A stretch of 64,000 nucleotides of DNA, taken from positions 24,379,501-24,443,500 of the forward strand of contig NC_065577.1 in the NCBI RefSeq assembly GCF_937616625.2, in the 5' to 3' direction. Shown piece by piece: positions 1 through 10,531 of this stretch (its first letter is position 1; each line of letters starts with the position of its first letter). The position numbers and the translations under genes are program-made. The notes beneath the pieces were generated by a model that made no database searches, was not told where the DNA came from, and saw nothing but the letters and a program-made list of their open reading frames with translations. The stretch is from Mercurialis annua (lineage: Eukaryota; Streptophyta; Magnoliopsida; Malpighiales; Euphorbiaceae).

Positions 1-1788
1 TTCAAAGTCTTGTTACTTCTACATCGTTGCTTCTTTCTTCTATCTATACCGTAGATATATTTCTTCATGCTTCTTCTTTGACTTCTTATTCTTAGTCAAC
101 CAATAGGATTAATAGTCTTAATGCTATAACCCTATGGTACCCTTCTCGTATTCCACACTCATGCTCTTATCATGTTTCTCGATCACTTACGTCTTATCGT
201 GCTTTTACTGACACCTTGACTGTTAGTGAAACCGATCCTATGTTCAAATCGCCTTTATTCCTTTTTCGTTTCTATGTATCCGCGACCACATAGAGCTCTA
301 TTTCTTTTATCTCCTTGTCCGTTCTCCACGTAATTTCTCTTTTCCTTACCTCGATCTCTCTTATAGAATTCCCTGCGACATACGCAAGCTATTCACATTT
401 TCTTAATGCTTATTATCATAAATGATTTCTTAATATTCTTAATCCCTTCTTTAATTCTCATCGAATGTATGTTTTATACCTTTAGCGTACCTTACTTTCA
501 CTTCTTATCTTCTCGTTCGATTTATCTGATATTACTTCCTTTCGTATGGCTCAATTCCAACATTGAGTCTTTTCTTTACATTCTATCACTTATTTCAACA
601 TACTAGACTTTAATCGTATATCTGACACTTTCGATGTTATATACCATCTCTTAACTGTTCATATATTATATCTACGCCTTCCTATAAGGGTTACTATTAA
701 CCTTCTAGATCAATCGCACTATTCACTTTACTCCTTATTAGTCAAACTCAAAACTTAGGATCCCGTGCTTCACTTACATCTATCATACTTATATTTATTC
801 TGATCTTTTCATTTGCTTTATAATCACAACTTGTGGTGGAGGTTCCAACTTTTAATTCACTTATTGCATCACTTATCGTCTATCTCTTGATCTTTCTTAT
901 CGTATACCTCCAACTATTCATTCTCATACAGGGTTGGTGTTGGCTGTACTCAGCAAGCCAAATCTTACACTTTAAACTGTTTAATCCCATGTAACTCTGA
1001 CGTTAATTGTACCTAGTTAATCAAATTCTATACTCTGTCTTTCGTATTCTCGTCACACGCCCTCTTGGCTCGTCATATTTATCCATATATATCTTCCATT
1101 GATACTTGTATTAAACTAATTCGAGCTCTTAATTCAACAATCGCAGTGATTAATAGTTAGGTAATCGTCTTAAAAACATCATATTCCGATATCAACTTGA
1201 TCCAACAGCTCAATTTAAAGTCATCGCAGTTTTACTAAACCTTTATCGGTATCTCTTTCTTCACGCTAATATTGTCTTTGTATCCATCGTCATATTATTG
1301 GCACACAATTCCATATATCAGTTGCTTTACGGCTAACTGATTCACAATGACGTTGGGCTACTCCGGCACTTCTGATGCCTGTATGTTCCCACTTTACTTT
1401 GCTAAGTTCCCATTGACCTTTATCTCGTCTCTGGCCTTTACTGGACAATTGAAGTAGGTTGCATTCGCTTTGGTTACCTCGATCTTCTTCTTGCGCCTCA
1501 TATACGTGCTGTGCAACATCACACATTCACGCAGTTCTTTGCTCATAGTAGAGCGATTATATAAAGGAATACTAACAAATTCATTAAAATATAACACTCA
1601 CTAATCATCACAATTGATCTCTGTCCACGTACGTTGGACTTTAGAAACATCTCCTTCCTTTTGACCTTCTATGATTACGTATCTTATTGCTAGTCTTCTG
1701 AGTGTTCTACCTCATTGTAGACTTAGAAAATTATGAAAACATATACTCATGTTGTATATGTTATACGCATATTACTATTGTAGCTATA
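1..1788. other. Non-satellite AT-rich sequence, no gene recognised
   Basis: This stretch lies left of the first LTR and contains no copy of the 60-bp satellite. The plus strand is markedly rich in T and C, so the complement is purine-rich. The longest open frames are under 80 codons, overlap one another and show no familiar motif. Purine-rich non-coding DNA of this kind also occurs in the interior of the deleted element near 28.1-28.4 kb. It may therefore be a decayed retroelement interior in reverse orientation, but that is inference and I could not align the two by eye. Confidence 0.5.
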
Positions 1789-4371
1789 TGTAATATCCCG
1801 TAAAAGTTTTATTTTATTTTGTTGATCTCCGATAAATAATTCGAGAGTCGTCATTCGCTCGTTTTCTCTCTGAGAATTAACGCTGAAAACATCCTTCAAA
1901 CTTGCTGCCTTGGTAAGCTTCGTTGTTCTTGTGATTTCAGTTTTGGTATTATGAACGGCGTTCCGTAAATTGATTCGTTCTCCTTCGTTTCTTGATCGAA
2001 TCCAGTTTCGTTTCGTCCCAGAGATTGTAGACTCACGCCTCTACAATTCTCATCTTTGTTTTTGCCAAAACGGTACGTAATTCTATACGATATAGTCGCC
2101 GTCGTTTCATCGTAATTTCACGTGGTGTTGTTCTATTTTACATTTAAGTTGCTGTTGTCTTCTATGTTATTTTTGGTTATGATATATGTGTCTTATATGA
2201 TCATGTAACTCATAGTTCATTGAGTGTTAATGGTATAACCTTGCTTAAGCTCGCGATTGTTTCCGTTTCGTTGCCGTTTCGATTTCGTCGTGACATGTTC
2301 TATAGCTGTCGTTTCTTGTACTAGTTGCTACTATATGTTTACTGTTGATAGATAATCGTTTTATTGTTTTGCTTCACGGATGCGACACTGTTTCGTTGTT
2401 TAAAATGTTAAATTTTGGCTGCCATTGATTTGCTCCTGATACTGTGATTCGTTTTTGAATAATAGGTTAAGTGGGTGGTTGCTGCATTGGGCAGGTTGGG
2501 GTTAGAGCCAATTGGTAACTTTGAATTAAATGAGATGGTTAATTATCATGTATAGTCACCTAGTTGTTATATTGAAATCAATTGAATCCTTTAAGTTAGT
2601 TTTACCTATTGAATTTGGTTTCAATAATAACTTGAACTAGTTTGAATTTAATAGACAATTTGATAACGTTAAATATTTTATAACTTAATTTAATTACTCG
2701 GGTAATTATATTTAATTTTAATCGAAATGTCAAAATTGGCTAATTTGCAATTTAGCCCCTAATATTTCTAAAAACTTATTCGAGTTAAGTTTTATCTTTG
2801 GATCTTTGTTTTGATTGATAATTTAATAAATTGAGAATTAATAATTAATTTTAATTTCGAATATCAAATTGGCTAAAGTACAGTTTAATCCCTAATTGGC
2901 TAAAGTATAATTTAGTCCATAATTTGCTAATGTACAGTTTAGTCCCTAAACTTTTATAAACTTAAAATGGTTAAGTTTTAAGTGTAACTTGGGTTACTTG
3001 GAATTGAAGTTATTGAGTTATGCTTTTTAAATGGATTATTATTTTATCGAATTATTTTATAAATATAAACTCGGGTTTATATTTGATAAAAGTTTTGAGT
3101 CGGGTTAGACTTGGGTCACCCGACAAGTGAGGTTAGCTTGGTAGTTATTGGTAACTCGGCTAACCCACTATTTGGAAATTAATTATTATTTAAAGATTAT
3201 TAAATAATATTTGTAAATCGGATTTTAAGCGAGAACTCAATAGACTTGTAATAATTTTGCATTGTTACCTTTTGGGTATTTTTGTGTTGTTTGGATATTA
3301 CGACGTGTTATTTGTGCTAGTCCTATGTGGTGTCTAGTACTCTCTAGAGTTAGGGTCTGTTTTTAATAATTATTTTATTTGTCTAGACCCGTCTACTGTT
3401 CGTGCTTCAGAGGCGAACAGGGATTGGTTGCTTGCCGGTTATCACGTGGAATAGCAAGCAGTGAGTTTGTACTTACTATTTACCGCTTTATTAAGTAAAT
3501 TGTTATTTTAATATATTAAATATATACTGTATGTATATTTCAAACTATTTTTATATTATGACTCTTAGTTGGAACATGCTACCTAATGGGCATCATTAGG
3601 ACTGCGTGGGCACCGGTATTGATCTGGGTAAGGTATATATGGAAATGTGGTAACTCGGTGTGAGCATAGCTCTCGGGACCAAATAGAGTAACTCGGTGTA
3701 GCACAGCTCTCGGGACTCTGGATATGGTAAAAGTGTGGTCAGTGGTAACTCGGTGTAGCTCAGCTCTCGGGACCAGGCCTATTGGATTATGTTATTATTT
3801 AGAATTGTGGATTAGGGTTCCAACTATTAAACATAATGTTGTTATTAAATATTTTAAGCGGTTATAAAGGTTTTCCACTTGATAATTGTAAATAGTGGTA
3901 TAAACTCATCTCAGTATATCTGACCCCGTTGTTTTCCCAATTTTCCCAGGGTTATGATTTGAGAGAGTCTGGTGATCTCCGTATTTACTTTCCTCGGAGG
4001 TTTCATTTATTTTAGTAAAACTATTAAACTGTTTTATTCTTAGACCGCAGTAGTTGACTAAACGTCTTTATTTTATTACAGTTGTTTGTCTTATTGGTCC
4101 GACTGAATATATTGCTTTGGCATGTTTATAATGTTTATTCTGTTTATTTTTATGCCATATTGGAGACTCGTAGTTGAACGAGTATTTTTTTAACTTAGAT
4201 GTTGAATATTATAACTACTTGAATTAGGCTGAAGTCTCGGTTGCCCCCGAGCATTGGTTTTCCTGCAGGTTTATTATAATTGTATGTTAACTGAAAGGCT
4301 AGCTACGGGTTTTGGTACTACATTACCCATACCCTAGCGCCAGTCACGATTCATGAAAATGGGTCGTGACA
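1789..4371 (+). mobile_element. LTR of a damaged Tekay-like Ty3/gypsy element
   Basis: The LTR begins TGTAATATCCCG and ends GGGTCGTGACA, the same termini as the LTRs of the complete element at 7220-18575, and it shares long stretches with them. These include the CGGGTTAGACTTGGGTCACC segment near 3105, the three CTCGGTGTAG/CTCTCGGGAC repeats near 3650-3775 and the conserved last 150 bp. It is about 2.58 kb against 2.97 kb in the intact copy, and it lacks the strong palindrome cassette of that copy. It is followed directly by a primer-binding site, so it is a 5' LTR rather than a solo LTR. No matching 3' LTR is present before the satellite begins. Confidence 0.85.
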
Positions 4372-4375
4372 AACT

Positions 4376-4387
4376 TGGTATCATAGC
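4376..4387 (+). other. Primer-binding site, initiator tRNA-Met type, one mismatch
   Basis: TGGTATCATAGC lies four bases after the LTR end. It differs at one position from TGGTATCAGAGC, the usual initiator-Met primer site in plant LTR elements, which is present unchanged in the complete element at 10195. Confidence 0.8.
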
Positions 4388-4985
4388 TTTGGTTTCAAAC
4401 CAAGGCCTTATGCGTGTTACATGTTATGTGTTTTTGGCATGATGAGTTGATGTCTTGTCATAGGAACTACTGCAGAATTAGGATTCGTGTCTTGTCTTTT
4501 AAAACGTCATCATTTGTTTTCAAACTTTCAGCCTACATCCTATAGGTGATGTCTGTCAGTCTTTATTTTGTATTGATGCTATGTTTGACAATTAAGTTCA
4601 CTTGGATGTTATGTTACTTGTTGTGTCTTATCATGTTGAGTTTATTTCACTTAGGTGATTTTAATTGCTTCTGATTTCTCGGGAAATCTTTTGTTAATGA
4701 TGTTTTCTAAACTCATACTTGGGTATGATGTTGTTTGGTAAATTTTGGCATTCAAGCCTGATACGGCTTAGAATATATCGAATGGTTACAGTTATTTTAC
4801 ATGATGCGTTGAACTAATTTTCACTTATTAATAAAGTGCATCTTGGCTTTGGTCGCAATTGTTGACTTTAAATGTGAGCGTATGTTGGGCGTTAGCCTTA
4901 TTTTTCAATTAAAGAGATTTTGGGTTAACTTTAAAACGTGTTTTGGTGGTCATACATTACTTTGACAACATGTTGTTTTAAAATA

Positions 4986-5303
4986 GGGTTAATTACATAT
5001 GAAATCACCACCGTTACACGAATTTTCAAAAATAACACGACCTTTAAAAGGTGTCAATTCAGGGCATCACCTTTCATTTCTTTTCAAAAACAACATGGAC
5101 ACGTTTTTTGATAAAATTTTGCTGACTTGGACACCCGATGAGAGTGCCACGTGTCACGCCACGTCAGCAAAAATGCTACTAAAAATGTGCCCGTGTTATT
5201 TTTGAAAAAAAATGAAAGGTGGTGCCCTGAATTGCCACGTTTTGAAGGTCGTGTTATTTTTGCAATTTCGTATAAAGGTAGTGATTTTATATGTAATTAA
5301 CCC
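4986..5303. mobile_element. Mutator-like MITE, 318 bp, with 9-bp target duplication
   Basis: The element starts GGGTTAATTACATATGAAAT and ends with the inverse complement of GGGTTAATTACATATAAAAT. The terminal inverted repeats extend about 90 bp at roughly 85 percent similarity by eye, so most of the element can fold on itself. It is flanked by a perfect 9-bp direct repeat TTTAAAATA at 4977-4985 and 5304-5312. Nine-base duplications together with long inverted termini are the mark of Mutator-superfamily elements. It encodes nothing: the 68-codon open frame inside is an accident of the fold-back sequence. It inserted into the interior of the damaged LTR element and is therefore younger than that element. 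Confidence 0.85.
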
Positions 5304-6631
5304 TTTAAAATATTCATTGAGACTAACTGTTTTATCTGATTTGTGTGTAGACATAGAATCATAAGAGAAGTTTGGTTTTAAATTCTTAAAAGTTTGATTT
5401 TTGGTTAAGTTACCAGTAAAAAGAAATTCTGGTATTTTGAAATATTATGTTAGGCTTGGTGTTAACAAGCGATGATTTCAAAATAATATTCTTATGTGAT
5501 AATTCATTGTTTTGAAAATTTTAACGTTGAATTTATTTTACCATGTTGTAGTACATAAACATTTTAATTTTTGGGATTTACGAAATGTAGCTGTGAGATC
5601 AAAGATTTCCCACTTGAGATTTTAAATTACCGTTTAGCGGTTGGGTTAAGTTGAGCTCTCAATTTTGAAAGGGTGGAAATTTTATAAATTTTTTGTTTTG
5701 GTTTTACAAATATTCTGGATACGTTTTATAAAAAGTTGTTTTGGGTTGGACATGGGTCACCTAAATTAAGAAATTGGGCTTGGTAGTTGTAATGACTCGG
5801 CTAGCTCGATGAATTTATGGGTTGAGATACTTGGGTATCCGTTTTTTTTAAGAAATGGATAAATAGAGAGACTTTTACAGATAGTGACTTTGTTTTAACC
5901 GTGGGGCTCAACTAAAATACTGGAAGTTCCCGTATTTGACTTTAAAATTTCAAAATAACATTTTGAAGCGTTTTCTTGAGAGATTAAATATTACAGAATG
6001 ATTAGCTACGAAAATTCAAGCTTGTTGTGGCACGTCTTGTTTTTGTCTATTAAGTATGCTTGGGGTAAATTTTTGCTTTATGGCAACGCTTAGGTGGTTG
6101 ATGATTGTAGCAATCATAATATTTTTGGTTTTGATTTGCGCGGTATAATTCGCTCACATGTTGAACTTAGTTAATTGTTGTGTTTCACCTATTCGTGCAA
6201 AGTAGCACGTGGGATGATTTATTTCATGCAGTTATGGTAAATATCTGATTTTTGGTTTGATGGTGAGTCGAACTTTTGTTCAGACCCTATTTTGATATAG
6301 TATCAACTGCGGATAATTTGGGTTTGTCATTTTGTTGTTGGATCGAACTCTTTGGGTTTCGATATCGAGGAAGACGAGGGAGGTATTCCCTTTGGATTGG
6401 ATGATTATTTTTTATTATCCTAGAACGGATATTGGAAACTCAAAACCAAGAAGATAGATCAGTGTGTTAATACACTGGTGTTTCCATCTAGTTTGATGAT
6501 GCGATGCGGGAGCTGGCGGTAAGTTTCGTAAGAACGTATTGATGTGTTATTTCTTTGGGAATAAGCTCAGTCTGAATTGAGATAAGTAGGATATCTTATA
6601 TGATAGAGTTATTGATGTGTTATTTCATCTT

Positions 6632-7219
6632 TTTAGCAATTTTAGCCAAACGTTTCGAAACAAATCCAAACGTTTCACATTTTTAACGATTGAAGCCAAA
6701 CGTTTACAAATTTGACGAAATAAATCTAAATGTCACCCATATTTAGCAATTTAAGCCAAACGTATACAATCGTTACAAAACAAAACCAAGCATTTCACCT
6801 TTTTATCAATTTAAGCCAAACGTATACAAACGTTACGAAACAAATCAAAACGTTTCCCCATTTTAGCGATTTAAGGCAAACGTTTAATATGTTACGAAAC
6901 AATTCCAAACGTTTCGCCTTTTTAGCGATTTAAGCCAAACGTTTACAAACATTACGAAACAAATCCAAATGTTTCACATTCTTAGCGATTGAAGCAAATC
7001 GTTTACAAACGTCACGAAACAAATCTAAACGTTTCCCATATTTAGCAATTTAAGCCAAACGTTTATAATCGTTACGAAACAAAACCAAGTGTTTCACCTT
7101 TATAGATATTTAGGCCAAACGTTTATAAACGTTACGAAACAAATCCAAACGTTTTCCCTTTTTATCGATTTAGGCTAAACGTTTACAAACGTTTCGCCTT
7201 TTTAGCGATTTAAGCCAAA
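6632..7219 (-). repeat. 60-bp satellite, left edge of array, R orientation
   Basis: From about 6632 the sequence becomes tandem copies of a 60-bp monomer. On this strand it reads GCCAAACGTTTACAAACGTT, then ACGAAACAAATCCAAACG, then TTTCACCTTTTTAGCGATTT. The edge is abrupt: the retroelement interior ends with a GATGTGTTATTTC phrase that also occurs 70 bp earlier. The copies are diverged and some carry short deletions. The right end is the insertion point of the complete retrotransposon. Confidence 0.9.
7215..7219. repeat. Left target-site flank of the complete element (CCAAA)
   Basis: The five bases before the LTR are CCAAA, and the five after the 3' LTR (18576-18580) are ATAAA. The satellite register resumes exactly where expected for a 5-bp duplication, so I read these as target duplications. 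Two of the five positions differ, which is unexpected for such a young insertion. Confidence 0.55.
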
Positions 7220-7371
7220 TGTAATATCCCGTAAAATTTTGAATTTATTTTGTTAATTTCCGACGTGGTTCCGGATGTGTTTTGAGGGGTATTTGAAGTT
7301 TCGTAGATTTTCGTGGTTCGATTCGTTTTGGTTCGGTTTTTAAAAAAAAAAAGATTTTTCTTCTTTGGTTT

Positions 7372-7562
7372 GTGGTTCAACCGTAGTGGTTGAACCACTT
7401 CCGTTTGACTCAGGTCTCAATCGAGACCTGAGGAAAAACGTTGGTTCTCGTTCGAGAATCCAAGGATTCTCGAACGAGAATCCATTGGCAGGCCTGGTCT
7501 CGTTCGAGACCAGGCCATTCTCGAACGGGAATCAGGCCTGAAGGGCCATTCCCGTTCGAGAA
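7372..7562. promoter_or_regulatory. Cluster of five palindromes in the 5' LTR promoter region
   Basis: Five inverted repeats follow one another: GTGGTTCAAC with its complement (7372-7398), TCAGGTCTC/GAGACCTGA (7410-7431), a 19-20-bp arm pair around TCTCGTTCGAGAATCC (7443-7483), GGCCTGGTCTCG with a 2-nt centre (7491-7516), and TTCTCGAACGGGAAT/ATTCCCGTTCGAGAA (7518-7562). The cluster ends about 90 bp before the TATA-like box, so a role in U3 promoter control or in RNA folding is possible but not shown. The same cluster is kept in the 3' LTR and in two other LTRs of the window. Confidence 0.7.
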
Positions 7563-7650
7563 CCATTTGTTCCCGTGGACCCTTTCGTTTGGCCCACTTC
7601 GAACTCGTTTACGGCTCACTTCCCTACGTTATTTTAAGTCGGTTTCTTCA

Positions 7651-7657
7651 TATAAAA
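7651..7657 (+). promoter_or_regulatory. TATA-like box of the 5' LTR
   Basis: TATAAAA follows CTTCA in an otherwise mixed-composition stretch about 430 bp into the LTR. It is the best TATA match downstream of the palindromes, so retroelement transcription would start some 30 bp further on. The assignment is by sequence only. Confidence 0.5.
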
Positions 7658-9476
7658 TCTAGATCACGCTGCAAGGTAGCCCTAGCCACTTTTCTTTCAT
7701 TCTTTCGCTGAGAAACGTAGCTGTAATCATCCTCCAAAGTTGCTGCTCGGGTAAGCTCCTTTGTTCACCAAATTTCCAGATTTTTGCCTTAATTGACACC
7801 TCAGCGTTTTTGATTGTTCTCTCTCGTTTCTAGATCGAAACTGATTCCATTTGATCTCAGACGTTCTAGACTCATATACCTTCGATTCCCCACCTCATTT
7901 TCGTTGAACGGTACGTGATCGACCTCGTTTCCATTCGCCGTACGGTTTCCGTTTTCTGTTTTGCCTATGTTCTGTTCTTGATTATATGTTGCTGCCGATT
8001 CCTTGCATGAGTTTTGGATTTGGTTTTTGCTTAGCCATGGTTATGAATCTCTTAAATGATTAATTGTTTATAGTTTGAATTTTCGGATTGAGATTTATCT
8101 CATCGTTTTCGATCCACATTCGATATCAATGTGTTACTCTTGTTACGATTAACAAGATAACTTTGTTTGGTTTTTAGTAAATTGATAATTAAAATCTTGT
8201 TTAGTTAGGGTATGGTCACTGTTAATATGTTTGTTATAGGGGCCATGATTTCGTTTGGTTTTGCTACTATGATTGGTTTCAAATTAGGTAAAGAAGATGA
8301 TAGTATGATTAGGGAAATGGTTACTGGAATTATCAAATGGGGTTTGGTTAATTTGTTAAGTGGCGGGGAATGTTGCTTTGAATAAGGGAGATGGTTAATT
8401 TGCCATTACAATTATCATAATGTTCCACTTAAAACATGTTAGTGCTTGAGGTTATTTATAAATTGATTTTGTTTTAATTATAACCTTTGAACCTCGATTT
8501 GATTTAAGATTAGTAAAGTGTAAACAGTAAATGTTTTATAATTTTAAGTTAAAATAGTTACTCGGATAATTATATTTGGGTTTCGAATATTAAAGTGGCT
8601 AAATTACAATTTAGACCCCTAAACGTTTTAAAACTTATTTAACTTAAGTTTTGATTAGTAACTTATTATTTTAATTATAAACAAAAGCAATTAATTTGAT
8701 TTTGGATATCAATTTGGCTAAAGCACAATTTAGTCCTAATTGGCAAAAGTACAATTTAGTCCCTAAACTTTTATTAACTTAAAATGATTAAGTTTTTGAT
8801 TTGAAACTTGGGTTACTTAGAATTGAAGTTATTGAGTTCCGCTTTTAAAATGGATTATTATTTTGCTAATTTATTTTATAAATATAAACTTGGGTTTATA
8901 TTTGATAATTGTTTTGAGTCGGGTTAGACTTGGGTCACCCGACCAGTGAGGCTAGCTTGGTAGTTATTGGTAACTCGGCTAACCCACTATTTGGAAATTA
9001 TTTATTATTTAAAGTTATTAAATAATATTTATAAATCGGATTTTAAAGCGAGAACTCAATAGACTTATATTAATTGGGCTTTATTACCTTTTGGATATAT
9101 TTGTGTTGCTTTGGATTGTTTATTTACTACATGTTATATGTGCTAGTCCTATGTGGTGTCTAGTACTCTCTAGAGTTAGGGTCTGTTTTTAATAATTATT
9201 TTATTTGTCTAGACCCGTCTACTGTTCGTGCTTCAGAGGCGAACCAGAGTTAGTTGCTTGCCGGTATTTCACGCGGATTAGCAAGCAGTGAGTTTATATT
9301 TACTATTTACCGCTTTATTAAGTAAATTGTTATTTTAATATTAAATATATATACTGTACGTATATTTCGAACTGTTTTTATATTATGGCTCTTAGTTGGA
9401 ACATGCTACCTAATGGGCATCATTAGGACTGCGTGCGCACCGGTATTGATCTGGGTAAAGTATACATGGAAGTATG

Positions 9477-9596
9477 GTAACTCGGTGTGAGCGTAGCTCT
9501 CGGGACCAGGTAGAGTAACTCGGTGTAGCTCAGCTCTCGGGACTCTGGTATAAGTGTGGTCAGTGGTAACTCGGTGTAGCTCAGCTCTCGGGACCA
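9477..9596 (+). repeat. Threefold direct repeat inside the LTR
   Basis: GTAACTCGGTGTGAGCGTAG, GTAACTCGGTGTAGCTCAGC and GTAACTCGGTGTAGCTCAGC, each followed by CTCTCGGGAC, are spaced about 38 and 50 bp apart. The triplet also occurs in the LTRs at 1789, 15608, 31230 and 59253, and in reverse in the one at 47949, so it is an old feature of the family. Its function is unknown. Confidence 0.75.
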
Positions 9597-10194
9597 GAAC
9601 TATTGGATTATGATTATTATTTAGAATTGTGGATTAGGGTTCCAACTATTATCTGTAATATCGTTATTAAATGTTTTAAACGTTTTAAAGGTTTTCCACT
9701 TAATAAATGTAAATAGTGGTATGAACTCATCTCAGTATATCTGACCCCGTTGTTTTCCCAATTTTTCCCAGGGTTATGATCTGAGAGAGTCTGGTGATCT
9801 CCGCATTTACTTTTCCTCGGAGGTTCCATTTATTTTGATAAACTGTCAAACTATTTTATTCTTAGACCGCAGTAGTTGACTAGACGTCTTTGTTATTATT
9901 ACAGTTGTTTGTCGGATTGGTCTGACTAGTTAAATTGCTCTGGCATGTTATATAATTATTTCGGATTATTTATGTTATGTCTATTTTAGTCTCGGAATTG
10001 AATAAGCATGTTATATTAATCGTTGAATATTATAATTGCTAGTTTTAGGCTGAAGTCTCGGTTGCCCCCGAGCATTGGTTTTCTGCAGGTTTATGTGTTT
10101 ATATGTTAAATGTATGGCTAGCTACGGGTTTCGGTACTACATTACCCATACCCTAGCGCCGGTCGCGATTCATGAAAATGGGTCGTGACAAACT

Positions 10195-10206
10195 TGGTAT
10201 CAGAGC
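10195..10206 (+). other. Primer-binding site, initiator tRNA-Met
   Basis: TGGTATCAGAGC begins four bases after the LTR terminus GTGACA. It is complementary to the 3' end of plant initiator tRNA-Met and primes minus-strand DNA synthesis. It is followed by the short GGTTTCAAACC inverted repeat of the leader. Confidence 0.9.
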
Positions 10207-10531
10207 TTTGGTTTCAAACCAAGGCCATTGCTTGCTATGTGTTTACTCTGTTAAGTATGGTTGTGTCTTTGGAACTACTGCGGATATAGGATTCTTTCAT
10301 GTCTTTAAAAACGTCATCTTTTGATTTTAAAAACATTCTGCCTACACCAATAGGATTGCGTCGAGTCAGTCATTGTATGTTGATTTGATGTTGTTAAATG
10401 TTAATTTTATTTCACTTGGGTGAACATTTTATTGCTGTTGATTTCTTGGGAAATCCTATATGTTGCTTGTTTTGTTCATACTTGGGTATGAAATATCTGT
10501 TATTTAAATTGTTGTCGTTCAATCTTAGAAT
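10207..10531 (+). other. Untranslated leader of the chromovirus
   Basis: The AT-rich leader between the primer site and the gag start codon has no frame open to gag. Parts of it are conserved in the damaged element at 4388-4780, which supports a structural or packaging role. Nothing more can be said from sequence alone. Confidence 0.6.

Larger units (their letters stand above)
4372..6631 (+). mobile_element. Non-coding interior of the damaged LTR element
   Basis: The first 400 bp match the untranslated leader of the complete element: both carry GGTTTCAAACCAAGGC, AACTACTGC, a TTTAAAACGTCATC-like stretch, CCTACA.C..TAGG and TTTCT.GGGAAATC. At the point where the intact copy starts gag (the CTTAGAATAT box) this copy continues into AT-rich non-coding DNA and has no gag or pol reading frame. 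Near 5745-5815 a degenerate stretch resembles LTR sequence (GGACATGGGTCACC, then CTTGGTAGTTGTAATGACTCGGCTAG). The right end passes straight into satellite near 6632 without a 3' LTR. It is either a deletion derivative or a non-autonomous family member truncated at its right end. Confidence 0.65.
7220..10190 (+). repeat. 5' LTR of the complete chromovirus
   Basis: This 2971-bp direct repeat runs from TGTAATATCCCG to GGGTCGTGACA. In order it holds a run of A near 7340, a cassette of palindromes (7372-7562), a TATA-like TATAAAA at 7651, an AT-rich middle with two or three copies of an ACAATTTAGTCC phrase, a triplicated CTCGGTGTAG/CTCTCGGGAC repeat (about 9477-9596) and a conserved terminal 150 bp. 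The open frames of about 70 codons on both strands in the palindrome region mirror one another because of the palindromes and are not genes. Confidence 0.92.

Noticed and set aside
1290..1597. Two overlapping minus-strand frames of 67-78 codons left of the first LTR
   Set aside because: There is no recognisable motif or gene context and they are short, so I could not support either as a gene.
4999..5205. 68-codon frame
   Set aside because: It lies wholly within the fold-back MITE at 4986-5303.
7410..7662. Mirror-image frames of about 70 codons in the LTR palindromes, repeated at 15795, 31382 and 56503
   Set aside because: They are a consequence of strong inverted repeats, do not extend past the palindromes and lie in LTR promoter regions.
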